Source: Patiria miniata
Taxonomy: Eukaryota; Echinodermata; Asteroidea; Valvatida; Asterinidae
NCBI RefSeq assembly: GCF_015706575.1
Contig: NW_024037069.1
Coordinates: 37,531,315 to 37,595,314 of the forward strand
Direction: 5' to 3'
Length of the DNA stretch: 64,000 nucleotides
Shown: piece after piece, positions 1-12,300 of the stretch
How the letters are laid out: every line of letters starts with the position of its first letter
How positions within the stretch are numbered: the stretch's first letter is position 1
The notes under the pieces: generated by a model
What the model saw: the letters and a program-made list of their open reading frames with translations, nothing else
Told to the model about the DNA's origin: nothing
Database searches by the model: none
Translations under genes and position numbers: made by a program

Positions 1-218
1 AATTGGGCAGTATTTGAAGAAAAGAAAAATCAGTTGTTTTTCCAACGATGGTCGGCCAACCATAGTTGGAAATTGATACAAAACTTCAATTTTTCTTTAA
101 AATAATAGCACACAAAGATGCTTGAGACTTTTATTCACTAACAGTTCAGTAAAGTATTTCATAATAATTTGGTAGTTTTGGTTTTTTGATATTTGCAAAT
201 GTTGTATGTTACCTTTAA
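1..218 (-). repeat. Partial copy of a TTAA-target MITE, reverse orientation
   Basis: This stretch carries the palindrome CCAACGATGGTCGG...CCATAGTTGG at 41-69 and ends at 215-218 in TTAA, head to head with the full copy that starts at the same TTAA. The ends share the GTTGTATGTTACCTTTAA motif in mirrored order. Confidence 0.55.
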
Positions 219-749
219 AGGGAATACATGTATACAACATTTGCAAACATCGAAAAATAAAACTACCAAGTTTTTACGAAATACCTTACTAGGATGTTGG
301 TAAATGACAGTCTAAAGCATCCTGTAAATTATGGCACCTGGTGTCAAGTCATTTTCAAGAAAATGGTATTTTTGTATACATTTCCAACAATGGTCGGCCG
401 ACCACCGTTGGAAAAACCTAACTATTTTTCAACTACTGATCCAAATTTACCATTTTTCAGTCCAAATTTTGTTTGCTATTGGTTACATGTTCATGAACGG
501 GTGCAGGCCAGCTAGACTGGTTCCCTTGCCTTACAATTTTCCATCGTCTATACATTGATCCATTTTATCTTTTGTGGAGTCAGGGAACCAGACTACTTAA
601 ACATTTTTGTTTTTCTTGGTTTTTCAAGCACTTTCGGACACAAAACTTCAAACATGTCAGTTAAACAATATTTGATCTATTATACTAACCCCTCAAATAG
701 TTCATTTCTGAAAATTACAGCAAAAACCAATGGTGTACATTCCCTTTAA
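215..749 (+). repeat. Full-length TTAA-target MITE (TTAAAGGGAATACA ends)
   Basis: Inverted ends TTAAAGGGAATACA (left) and TGTACATTCCCTTTAA (right) bound about 535 bases, with TTAA at both edges, the target preferred by piggyBac and Kolobok elements. It contains an internal palindrome CCAACAATGGTCGGCC/GACCACCGTTGG and no coding frame. Related copies lie at 37250-37652 (reverse) and 57829-57925 (fragment). Confidence 0.6.
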
Positions 750-1189
750 GCACTATTTCATGGCATGGATGTGCTAATGGTAGTGCCGTTGGAGATTTCT
801 GTTGTCACTGATGTAAGCAGCGTTTTTCCTCTTGCTGTGCTTACTGCTTACGGTCTCTATGAAAAAGAAGGAGGCTCTGTTAGCAGAAAATCGTGAGCTT
901 AGCATCGCCATGAAATTGGGCCCCCGTTACCAGCCAACATGTTACACTATGTATGCTGCTTGTGGGTGGTTCTCAGCTAATTGCTTTTATAATAGCAATT
1001 AAATTGCTAAGCAGTGATTTCTGCCTAGCCAGTCTATGTATTTGGGGCCTACAGGTTTGCTTGCATTTCTTTGTTTGGTGATTAAATCAAACTAGCAGCA
1101 GAATTCCAACCTAACGTTGCTGTCGCTGAAGGGTTATTTTTTATAAAAGGTTGTGATTTCTGTAGAAAGTTGAACTCTGTTTATGCTTT

Positions 1190-1503
1190 CTTATGAACCC
1201 TCCTGCTATTAAAACAGTCACAGACAGTCAAAATTTCCATCCACTTCCCATGCTATACTTTTAGCACAGGCTAGTCAACAAAAGTCGGATCGTATGTGAA
1301 GCCAGCACTGTGACTAGTCAAATTCAGTCGACAGAATGTGAACAAAGCCGGCAAGTTGTGGGCACAGCTGGCTTATCAATTACCCACAGTCAAAGCATAG
1401 CTGTATCAAGTTACATCAACAGTCCCAGCCAGTCAATCCTGCTTTATGTAGGCTGGGAATTTTTAACTGTTGAAAACAGTTACTTGATTGATTTTGACTA
1501 AAG
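1190..1503 (+). repeat. Dispersed repeat, CAGTCAAAATTT/TTGATTGATTTTGACT family
   Basis: About 310 bases that recur in reverse orientation at 9918-10345 and 14870-15115, sharing ACTGTGACTAGTCAAAT, CAAAGCATAGCTGTA and GAAAACAGTTACTTGATTGA. No coding capacity is seen. The family is not recognised. Confidence 0.6.
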
Positions 1504-1775
1504 GGTCTACTTGGCACAGAATGTATAATTATAGGAGAACTTGTAGTTGCTGATACGGTGGGAGTCGGCAATGGTTGCTATGTCAGAACAGAAAATTGTG
1601 CTGTTTGGCCCATTTCATGGCTTCAGAGTGTACACAACTCTTGTAGGCCATCAGCCTGGGTGTTTGGTCAGTATCAAATCAGGGCATAAATGATTACAGT
1701 GCGCATGTGCATGGTATACCGCCCCTAGAGTGGTAACAAGCATTTTGATGGACATCTTGAAAAAAAGGGTGATAA

Positions 1776-2154
1776 GGCCAAAAAAAAAATAAGTCGGTCT
1801 CTGGTCAGCGCGCGCGTCGATTTTAATCATGCGCGTCGATCTTTTTTTTTCCAAAATGTTCCGCGGTAGCTCCAACAGCGCCCTTTATTTCCGCACCTCC
1901 TCAATTTTTTTTACCAAAAAGCACCAAGGAATGGGAAATTGCACCAAGGCAAATGATCGAAATCACCAAGGCAAATTATGGAGGACACCAATGTACATGA
2001 GGACACCAAAAAAGCAAAATAGTACCTACCTTGTCGTACAATCCAAGCTTGAAGGAAAAAAAAAAAGCAAAAAAAAAAAAAAAAAAGCCGCGTGGCCGCG
2101 TCAATTCCGGAACTTTGGTCTGACCAGAGACCGAATATTTTTTTTTTTTTGGCC
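1776..2154 (+). mobile_element. MITE with GGCC-A(n) inverted ends and TAA target duplication (PIF/Harbinger-like)
   Basis: Inverted ends of about 33 bases share GGCCAAAAAAAAA and CGGTCTCTGGTCAG and are flanked by TAA at 1773-1775 and 2155-2157. A 3-base TWA duplication is the habit of PIF/Harbinger elements. A second, near-identical but reversed copy is at 36732-37109. It is non-autonomous, with no transposase. Confidence 0.75.
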
Positions 2155-2898
2155 TAACACCTACTAAAAAGCTGCCACCGCTGCAATGGTATCAAATATT
2201 TTCCAACTCTGGAGGTGTATACCTTGCCAAAAATCGCTATGACGATTATTCCCCTCATTTGATACCGGTTGCCAAAATTTGGACCGAGGCTGATGGCCTA
2301 TTCTTCTTCTAAATGTGCACAATGGCAATGGGGTCAAAGTACATAATTTTTTTTATAAAGCATAATTCAATCCAGTTCAATGTACGGAAAATTAAAAAAA
2401 ATACTTGGAAAACCAGGACCTCAATATTTTTTTCAATTTTTTTTTGTTTTGGGAAATCCCCCTGCTGCTGCACCCACCACAAAACACAGTTACGAATTGC
2501 ATTTTGCTGCAAAGGCAGTTTGAAGCACTTACATTAAGGGGCCAAGTACCATTGATTCTCATCATTACTACTGATGTAATATTTGTGCTGGTTTTACAGC
2601 ACACCGACACTGCGACAAAAAAATGTGCTTGCTTATAGGCTCTGTGCGCAAGTACATGTACCCTCTCAACGGTACAAATGGGAGAGTTGGGGAAGAACAC
2701 TAGGAGAGACATTCGATGACATTGCTGACGATACTTGATGGTCACTTGAAGACGCTATATGGCTTTGTCGTGCACGTTTGTGCACAAAGCAGTTGTGCCA
2801 AGCAACCTCAAAATTTTATTGGTACGGTTTCATAAACCTGTATAGCTGAAAACAACAGTCAGAGCTAAATTTCATCCTAGAGCTGTTGTCCCTTGGCT

Positions 2899-3421
2899 AT
2901 CAGGCATGCAAGTTTTCCTCAAATCAGCTGATTTCCTCGTTTTTCAAAAAATGATAGTACTGCAAAATGATAGTACCGTCTCTGCAGCAAGGGTTTACTG
3001 CGAAGTAAATGTGCTTGGCAAATATCGGCTGAGAACCAATAACAGACATTCTACACGGCATGACTTTTGGCTGTTAAACTTGATTGAGTTGGCAACGATT
3101 TTCTGTGCTGAATTAGGAAATCTTTGTGCCAAAGCACTTGAAATGCAATTGGCGTGAGTATAGCTTGCCAAGCACTAATCAACCAAAAATGTCTTGCAAA
3201 CTAAAAGTCTTTGTTTCCACTGCTAAGCAAGATTGTATCCTGTATGCTGCTGAATGGAACTGGACATCTTTGCGGAATTGGCATTCAATCAGGCATGCAA
3301 CTGGGAAGTAACACAAAAAAAGAGGAAATTCCAAGCTGAGTTTTTCATTTTTCAATGGCATAAGTGTGAAGTGAAAAACAAGGAAATCAGATGATGCGAG
3401 GAAAAGTTGCATACCTGATTG
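2899..3421. repeat. MITE with about 48-base inverted ends
   Basis: The sequence at 2900-2947 (CAGGCATGCAAGTTTTCCTC...) recurs inverted at 3376-3421 with a few changes. The interior has no gene and repeats part of the end (ATCAGGCATGCAACTGGGA near 3290). Confidence 0.55.
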
Positions 3422-3673
3422 AATCCTTTTGAGGTTTTGAATCCTTTTGAATGTAAATTTGACAGCCAACGTGTTAAATTTTGGTTTGGTGGTATTGTAT
3501 TTACTAAATAAACATGCTCATAATAGGTTTAACAAAATTCTGGATTCCTGCGTGATCTGTAGCCTGTCATCAGTAGTGTTTTTATTTGCAGCACACATTG
3601 TCAATGGATCATGATTGAGTTTTATGTCTATTCATAAGAAAATAACAATGAAGTCACACCACTGCTATCACTC

Positions 3674-3988
3674 CAAGGGCGGATCCAGGGGGGGGGGGGG
3701 CCAAAGGGGGCCATGGCCCCCCCCAAAAACGAAACCAATTTTTTTGTTTTTAATGTGACATCGCAATAAAGGCAGGCAATGAGTACACCACCATCTTTTC
3801 CTCAAAAAAAATTGGTTAAAGTGGTCAGAAATTGCCTCAGATCGCACCACAGAGCATCTAGAATCCAAAAAATTTTCGGGGCCCTAGCGGGCCCCGAACC
3901 CCACGCCGTAATTTTTTAGACCCACTTTTTGGGGGGACCAAATTTTTTTTTGGCCCCCCCCAAAAATTGTGTTCTGGATCCGCCCTTG
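3674..3988. mobile_element. hAT-like MITE with 8-base target duplication
   Basis: Ends CAAGGGCGGATCC and GGATCCGCCCTTG are perfect inverted repeats, flanked by TATCACTC at 3666-3673 and again at 3989-3996. An 8-base duplication is diagnostic for hAT elements. The interior holds long C and G runs and no coding frame. A related partial end occurs near 14671-14706. Confidence 0.82.
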
Positions 3989-3996
3989 TATCACTC

Positions 3997-5567
3997 AGTC
4001 ATGCATGTACATTAAAACATTTCAAAGAACGGCTTTCGTCGAGCTGCCACAGTGGCCTAGTGGGTAGTGAATATTTTTGTTGGTTGGGATAAGTTTATTT
4101 AAGGGAAAACACTACGAGAACCTTAGTGTCTTCCATCCACACAGCGTGTAAATATTCATGTTAGGGTGCGTGACGTGATTGGTTAAAATACGATGTGTGC
4201 TGCAAAACAAAAATGCTGCCTGCAGTCACTGTCAGTTTATATCAGAAGAGGGCGCTGTATGTAAAAGCAAATTTAATAATACTACCAAATGCATCAGTTT
4301 CTAAACAAGCACTGAATTGCATGCCTGCCTGATTAAACCACCAGTTGATACAACTTTGAATTTTGCTGGCCCGTGCTCAGTTCATTAATTTCAATTTGAG
4401 AACGTATACTACACAAGGCTGAGTTTCGTCTTGTAAGTGAAATAGACTGGCTTCCATTCCATCACTATGCAGACTGTAGAAAGGACGGGCCGGGGCCAGT
4501 CATCTCTTGCCTCAGTGGTTCCTGTAAATCGACGTCACGCATAAAGGAATTATTGCATACCGTCGTCATGGCCGTCACGTGACTGTGATCTCGTGCACTG
4601 ACACCATTAAGTACACTCGAGCACGACTGGGGAACTTTTAAAAGGTGCCGTAACAGACTCGCTGTGGGGGAGGTGTGGCGATCCCCCACAGCAGCATTTC
4701 ATGGACTCGAGTCTGGCCCAATCGCTTCAAAAGAGAGATGGGCACTCCGTTCCTGTGAACACAGGTTCGTCCCCCCTTAAATGTAACCCATACTGGCCAT
4801 AGAATCTTCAAAGATTTATTTAACCACTCCCAGTGGGCCCATTCTATAAATTAAGCCTTCTCATAAGATAGGACATCTATTTCTTTCTTTTTTCGTACAT
4901 TTAAGATCAATCCAGTCAGAAAGCAGTTCACAGCAATTTTATTCATTTTCAAAATTTAAAGCATAGAAATCACCTGCACACTGGCAAGCATTTGCCAAAT
5001 CATTAAGAAGAATTTCTTAAAAATTTGATTTCAAATCTTAACATAATTATTCAACACCGTACATTTTGGTGATACAACAAAGTTTGCAAAGGGATAAAAT
5101 AAGAATAGTAAAATATTTGTACAATAAAATGTTTGACCAAGTAGTCCGAGTTATTTCACCTTTGTAATGTAAACGGTGTGACAATAAAGTTGATTTTTCT
5201 AGCAGGTATAATTGCAGTTCATAATTATACAAATAGTAAGCATGTCATGCAAGCATTCAAGCAAATGATGGCATCTTTAATTAAATTTTGAATAAATCTT
5301 AAACTACTAATAAATCTCAGAAAGCAATGTTTCAAATTTGTCGCACACTTAATACGTAGTATTGAGAGTCCCAATATTTAAAGACCGTCTCATCAATACA
5401 AATACTGCTTCTGGTTTTAGGTGGTACACAATAGCCTTAGGGCACAATGAGACACATTAGGAGGATACTATTTGATTAGGCATGTTAGGGTGAATTTGTG
5501 TAAATACCCCCCCCCCCCAACATCAGCATTGGGGTGATTGTTTCACTGCCAATCCTAAATTCTGGTA
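3997..5567. other. Intergenic stretch, nothing recognised
   Basis: AT-rich sequence with no convincing gene, RNA or complete repeat. A possible old SINE start (GTGGCCTAGTGGGTAG near 4051) is too short to call. Confidence 0.5.
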
Positions 5568-5760
5568 CGGGGTGAGTCAAAAAAACAGAACCCAAACCTC
5601 AAAAATATATTTCATATTTAAAAAAATATGTAGCACTAAAAATAATAATGACTGGAAAGCCAATTTCATAAACTACTTTTAGATGAAAAAATTACTGAAA
5701 TTGCTCAATTCGTTCAAAGAATATCACCATTTAAACACAATGACCCTAGTGGGTGCAGAA
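5568..5760 (+). repeat. Truncated, diverged copy of the GGGTGAGT foldback MITE
   Basis: The left end (GGGGTGAGTCAAAAAAAC) and following bases resemble one arm of the elements at 7521-8025 and 58487-58921, but no opposite arm is present. Confidence 0.45.
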
Positions 5761-6157
5761 TTTTCAAGCCTTATGGCCTTACTGAGGTCACCTCAAGCTC
5801 CACTCTGACGGATATTTTTGAGAGTTTTAAGGGGATTGACGCGCCATCTGCAACATGAGCCGACATTTGAAGAAAAAAAAAGTGGGGAAAAAATAAAAGC
5901 CGTGTCGCCGCACCACTTTTTGGGCAAGCTCCATACCAGAAAGCGAAGATTGTTTGGGGGCCTAACCATGGTTGCACTGAGTTGACCCCTGAGTGACGTC
6001 ACGACTTCGGCAGCGAAATGAGTGTCTGAATTTTGGCCTCTGATACCAGTATTTTAACTATCTATTATTTGATGACTTGCTTTATGACATGGTTATCAGC
6101 CCCTGGTCTCATTTTCACCGTTTTATGACATGATAACCCTCGCCCCTGGCCTCCGTT

Positions 6158-6310
6158 TCAATTTTTGGGGAGATGTTTGGCCGCCTCTCCACTCTGGAAA
6201 AGTTTGTCAACGTAGGCAATTTTCTTGAGTGCCATGGCAATATGCTCGGCCGTGATGTGATGGTGAATGGCCACCCGTAAGCAAGTATCACTCACAGGAC
6301 ACAGTTGCAC
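6158..6310 (-). CDS. Tha1: Threonine aldolase exon 9 (residues 324-373 and stop)
   Basis: Acceptor TTGTTTCCAG, phase 0. It encodes the C-terminal [10 protein letters not shown] motif (usual family form R-x-V-x-H-x-x-I) and stops after KHLPKN. Confidence 0.92.
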   Translation of the reverse strand: MQLCPVSDTCLRVAIHHHITAEHIAMALKKIAYVDKLFQSGEAAKHLPKN

Positions 6311-9300
6311 CTGGAAACAAAGTTCATAAATACAAATTTCAGTCCTCATGGTTAAGGGCACTGGATTCGTGGTCTATGGGTAAAGCTGCGGGTTGTGGGT
6401 TCGCGTCCAGCCGGGGTCATGGTGCGTGTGCCCTTGAGCAAGGCACTTTGTCACTCATTGCTTCTCTCCACCCAGGAGTAAATGGGTTCCTGTGAGGGCA
6501 GAGATGGTTATTGTGATTGATTAAGCTTGCTTGCGCCTAACAGGCAGCATCGAGCTGTATACTCCCCAGGGAGCTGAGATGGTATTTGGAATGTTTAATT
6601 GGCCCAATGATCAGGGGTAATAATAATACTGTAAGCGCTGTGATTTAGTTTACTATTTAAGAGCGTTCTTAAATGCCGATTATTATTAAATACAAATTTC
6701 ATAAATACAAATCAAGGAATAGAAAATTGTATAAATGATTTGGCCCACCGGGCTCCACGTCGTCCACACGAGGCAAACCCCCGATCCGATCCTCCAAACC
6801 CGCGTACATGTGTGTATGTGTATGCATCCATGTACATGTGGGATTCACCTTGATTATCCTGTAACTTGCTGGGTTTGCGGTTATGTTAGTGATATGAGCT
6901 GCTTACGATTGAATGATCGAAATTATGTATACATGTACACACATGGGACTACATGGGACATGGGGGTAGTGTGTGAATACATTGTGGGCTTCGCATGCGT
7001 GCAATCGAATCAGGGTTTTGCCTTGTGTTTCGAAGACGTGGGGCCCGGTAGGCTGTGGCCAGCTCCTCTGCCTGGGCGAAATATGGCACGCTGTTACACA
7101 TCCATACATTCAAGGCTAAACTTACGTCTGCAATGACAAAAAAGTTATCCAAAATGCTTCATGCAGAACTTTCAACCGTAAAAATGAAGGAAAATATGAA
7201 ATGGATTTTGCTACCTGAATGCCCTGTCCCAGTTCCTGTTCTTCACCCTCGGTCACCGTCCCACACAGAAGATAGAACAACTTGGCCGACACTCCCTCCC
7301 CCATCATCAGGTACACCATGTTGGTTTCCGTGGCAGCTAGGTCACAGGTCACGCTAGGGCACTTGAGGTCAATGACTCCTGGGTAAAGTCAAGGTGGGGA
7401 AGGACAAAAACCCAAATGATGGCTTTTTTTTGAAAATTGGGATCCAACAATCACATCAGTGTTGAATTTATGAAAATATTTGACAGATATTTAATAAAAA
7501 ATTGTGAGAGTTGCCAAGTATACAGGGTGAGTAAAAAAACCCGAAACCCAAATGTCGGGACCATTGTTTTAGTGAAATTCTGCATGTAGCACTTCCACAA
7601 TCTAGGATATGAAAGCCCAATTCATAAGGTTTCTTTTAGTACAAGAATCATTCAAATCACTCATGTACTTTTCAAGTTATGGAATTTTAAACACAACCAC
7701 CGTCTTAAAGTTCTGTCTGTGGATCACAAGAAGGTAAGTGTTCTTTCAGCAAAATGAAAACAAATCACATAGGAATGTGTGTGAATTGTTTTTGTTTTGC
7801 TGAAAGAACGCACACCTTTTTGTGAACCGTGGACAGAACTTTAAAACGTTGGTTGTGTTTAAAATTCCGTAGCTTGAAAAGTACATGAGTGATTTGAATG
7901 ATTCTTGCACTAAAAGATAGCTTATGAATTGGGCTTTCATATCCTAGATTGTGAAAGTGCTACATGCAGAACTTCACTAAAACAATAGTCCCGACTATTG
8001 GGTTTCACATTTTTGGACTCACCTATATTGCAACATGCGTTACTGTAAGATTTAATCCTTAATACTGTGGCTATTTTGACTTTGAAAAGGAAGACAAGTT
8101 TTTGTAACATACAGCTGATGCAGGTACGCATGGAATATACACAATACTATTAATCTACACATTTTTGCCAAAGGAATTGAACGTGCATGTGTCCTTAAAT
8201 TGGACAAATTCAGCACACTTTAACCAACAAATTCTCAAAATGTCTTCCAGCAATCACAAAGTCAAAGTACTCAGTCCACACTGTCTGGCTTTTCAGACTG
8301 AATTAGTACTACAAACGGTCAAATGTAAGGCGTTCTGGCAACACGAGACGGAACGGCACAGACCGTTGTGGAGTAAAACTGAATGGGGGTGATTTTTTTT
8401 TTTTGATTGTCAGATCTATTGATATTTGTAATCTTTATTATGTCTACTAAAGATATTTCAAATTTAGAAATAGTATACTGGTACATATAGAAATCATGGA
8501 ATAAATGTGTTTCTAAGGAAAAACAATTGGCATCTTTTTCACAGTATTTGGCATCTTTTTCACAGTATTTAACTTTTTTTGACATGTCAATATTTTTTCC
8601 ATGTCGATATTAAATTCGTACTTTTGAACAGCCATAACTTGTCAACGGAATGTCCGATTGAAGTGCAATAAACAGTATTGTAAGGAGAATTGTATTCCCT
8701 TTCCTAATACCCACATTTTCTCTCATTTTCCCAGAATGCCTGACGTAGTTCAGTACACCTGACAGACTCTGGAAGCTGAAAGACTCAACGACAACACTGC
8801 CAAACTGACAAAAATGGGTCAGGCAGTCATATTTGATACTTTTGAGCCCAAAGTAAGACTGACTCCATAGTGTATGTATAGGTTTCCTGGCTATTTTCAA
8901 ATTCACCAACTTCGTCTGACATAAATCAATTAGGCAAATTTGTTTTCTGAATAACAACGGTTTGTCGTAGACGAGACGGAATCAAATTTGCTGGTATTGA
9001 ATTTGAAATTGTCTGGCAAAAGACGAAATTAAACATTGGAAGTGTACTAAATCGATGTTGATGGAAGAATTTGAATATTAGTAACGGTGAATTCGAATGA
9101 TACACGTTATACAAATATTGAGTGGCTCAGCGTGGAATGGGAGGAATATTACCTCAAGGTAAAATCTGGACTTTTCCACTTCATGAGGTGAAGCCGAGTG
9201 AACTGGAAAAGTCCAGATTCTACCGAGCGATAATATTTCTCCCATTTCACAATTAATAGCCACTCAATATTTGTTTTATATAACTGACATATAGATCCTT

Positions 9301-12300
9301 GTCATTAGATATATTTGAACTTTTATTTCAATACAAAACTGGAGGAAAATGTATTACTCTCTTCCAAACCACCCCTTCACAAAAAGTTTGAACCCAATGC
9401 TGTAGCGCTGGCTCTTTGGAACAATACGCGCTACGCGCAACGTGCACACCAGCATGCATTTGCACACAAATACCGCGTCATGGAACAAGAATGATCCTAA
9501 CTGTTCAATAGTATTTCCCAAACCCCATGGGCGGATAGTACCTTTTGAGCCGCGGCGTGAATGGGAGCAATAATGAATGTCACGTGATGTGAGTTCCACC
9601 AATCAAATGACAAGGATCTGTATGTCGGTTATATGATTTCAAATAGCCGGGAAAACCAATACTTCATAGTTCCTACCTTGGGCTAGGAGTTTAGCGTTCT
9701 CATGGTCTGTCTTCAGTCTCGGTATTCCTTTCTCTAACGCCACCAGCCCCGCCGCCGCTAGGATACCGACCTGCCTCATCCCACCACCCAGGGCTTTGCG
9801 ATGTCGGTGAGCTCTAGATGCACAAACAAATTGTCTTCATTTTAATATTACAGTGGTTGGCAGGTAGAACAAATACCCATTAGCCCTCCCATGCAAACAT
9901 ACATTCTGTGCAAAGTTGTCCTTTCAGTAAAAATCAATCAAGTGACTGTTTTCAACAGTTAAGAGCTCCCAGCCTACATAAAGCAGGATTGACTAACTGT
10001 CACTGTTTTTGTATTACAGCTATGCTTTGAAGGTAGGTGATTAATAAGACAGCTGTGCCTACTACTTGTCTGCTTTGGTCTGTTGACTGGATTTGACTAG
10101 TCACAGTGCTTGCTTACCACTGATAAAAATAGCTGAAAACAGCTGGAAAAGGTGTAAAAAAAAGCTTAACTTTGGAAATCTCCTACACTGTTGTACACAG
10201 CAAGTTACGGAAAAAAGCTGAAATCAGCTTTAAAGCTGAGATTTCACACCCCTGAATATGTTCTGACTGTTGGTGACTAGTCGTGTACAAGGCATGGCAG
10301 GGGAAGAGGACTGATTTTTTTTACTCTCTGTGACTGTTCAGACAGCAAGAGGGTTAAATAAGGGACTAATTAAAATAAGTTGACCATCAGACAGCTAGAA
10401 AAAGATATTGCACCTGTGAAAGGCCATGATCATCAAAGCATGAACCTGACTAAAAATATTAAGTAAGATTTGAGGCTTTGCATGGTGGAAATACTAAATA
10501 ATGAAAGGTTTGCGGAAACACCGTGTGCGAATAATTTCTCAACTAAGAGAATGGTTCTGAAAAGAACCAGAGGTATAAACTCGACGTTCCGAATAAAAAT
10601 ATTATTATTATTATTCTGGTTTAATTATTAAAAATTTGAAACAGGCAGCCACAAGGCTGACATTGCACAATTACACAGAGTGAAAAGGATAAATTCAAAC
10701 AATTAAACCACTCATTTTCAACATGAAAACCAGGCTACAGGGAAAACCAAAACAGACTTCATGTATATGTGCGTTTTAAGGCGTGACAGATGACACTCGC
10801 AAAAGTTGCATTTTACACCGTAAAGCTATAAAGCCTCCAGACAACTTCCAGGCTTTGAATTTTGGGCGCGGGTTGCTTTGACGGGCACCAAGGCACCCGT
10901 GTTTTACTTCAATAGAATACCCTGTTCCTGTACCACCAGTAAATGCACACCACTACTGTAACATAAAATGTAGACAGAATATCTAGGGGCACTGTCTGGG
11001 TGGACTATAAAAAAATGTAGGAGGATCATAGATATGTCAACAAGTTAAGCTAGATATCCTGGCTTACTTTTAAGGGAATATTGAATATGTCACCAGAATT
11101 GGGCGATTGAAAGGGTTCAAGATCTCGGCTTACACTAATGCTTGCAGAGTTTTTAACTCTTTCAGTGCCCGCGAAATTTGAAAAGTTTAACCCCAAAGTG
11201 CCCAACTTTGAGCGTTTTTGTTAATTGTTCAAAATTCTGTCCAAAAAAAAAAAAAGTAAATAAGGTTTAATCACTAAATTTGTTGTTATTGCTCTCTGGT
11301 ATATCCTTGGTATATTGGAAAGTCAATAGTAGTCACGTACATAGTGATACACCCTGAAACACTGTCCTGCACACAGGGGAATTCCGCACATTTTGCAGAA
11401 AATATGAGTGTCAGTGCTGCGCCCTCTCGCAAGAACTCGAATGAAACAAATAAATACAGGTCGTAACTGAATGAAAATGATATTATTAGAAAGAGCGAGA
11501 GCGCCCCCTTGTGATAACATGCTTACTCTACCTCGTACATGTACGAGGTTTGGCGATTTTAAGTACGAACATTACCTCGTACATGTACGAGGTTGGCAAT
11601 TTCGAACTAACAAATATACCTCGTACATGTACGACTTTGGCACTGAAAGAGTTAAGCAACATTGTGATCTTTAATAAGGTCGATATTCTTACCTTTTGAT
11701 AAATTCTTTGCTGCCAACAAGACAGGATCCAACTGGAGCTCCCAGTCCCTAAACAACAATAGCAAAAACTGTCAAATTGGAACGATTGGGAAGTATAAGT
11801 GAAACCTCTGAATGAGAATGAATAGAAAGGTGAATAAGCTTTGTGAGATAGGCTTGATTGAAACAAGCCTTCTTATTAAACTCTCATTTGGTCAGCCTTC
11901 AATCACTATGGCCCTTTTTATTCTTAAGATTTAACTGTTTCAGATATTTATATATTTGGTTTTGTAATGTGTTCACAAACTTTAAAGAATGCAACTTCCT
12001 GAAACTCAAAATTTCTTCGGGCATGCTCTGAGACTTCATTTTGCTTGAGTCAAGAAAAAAACTTGCAAAAAAAAGAAGAAAAGTATCACAATTATAAAAA
12101 AATAAAAAGCCAGTTTTTATCCGAGTTCAAAGCTTTATTTAAATTTCTAAGCAAAATGTACAAATACTGACACATTTAATGAAACTACCTTAGAAAGACA
12201 GACTGACACTGAGTCACAATACTGAGCGATAGTGTCAGGGGTCACGTCCATGGCAACGGCGGCATTCATGATGCGTGCTCCATCCAGGTGAACCTGAAGG

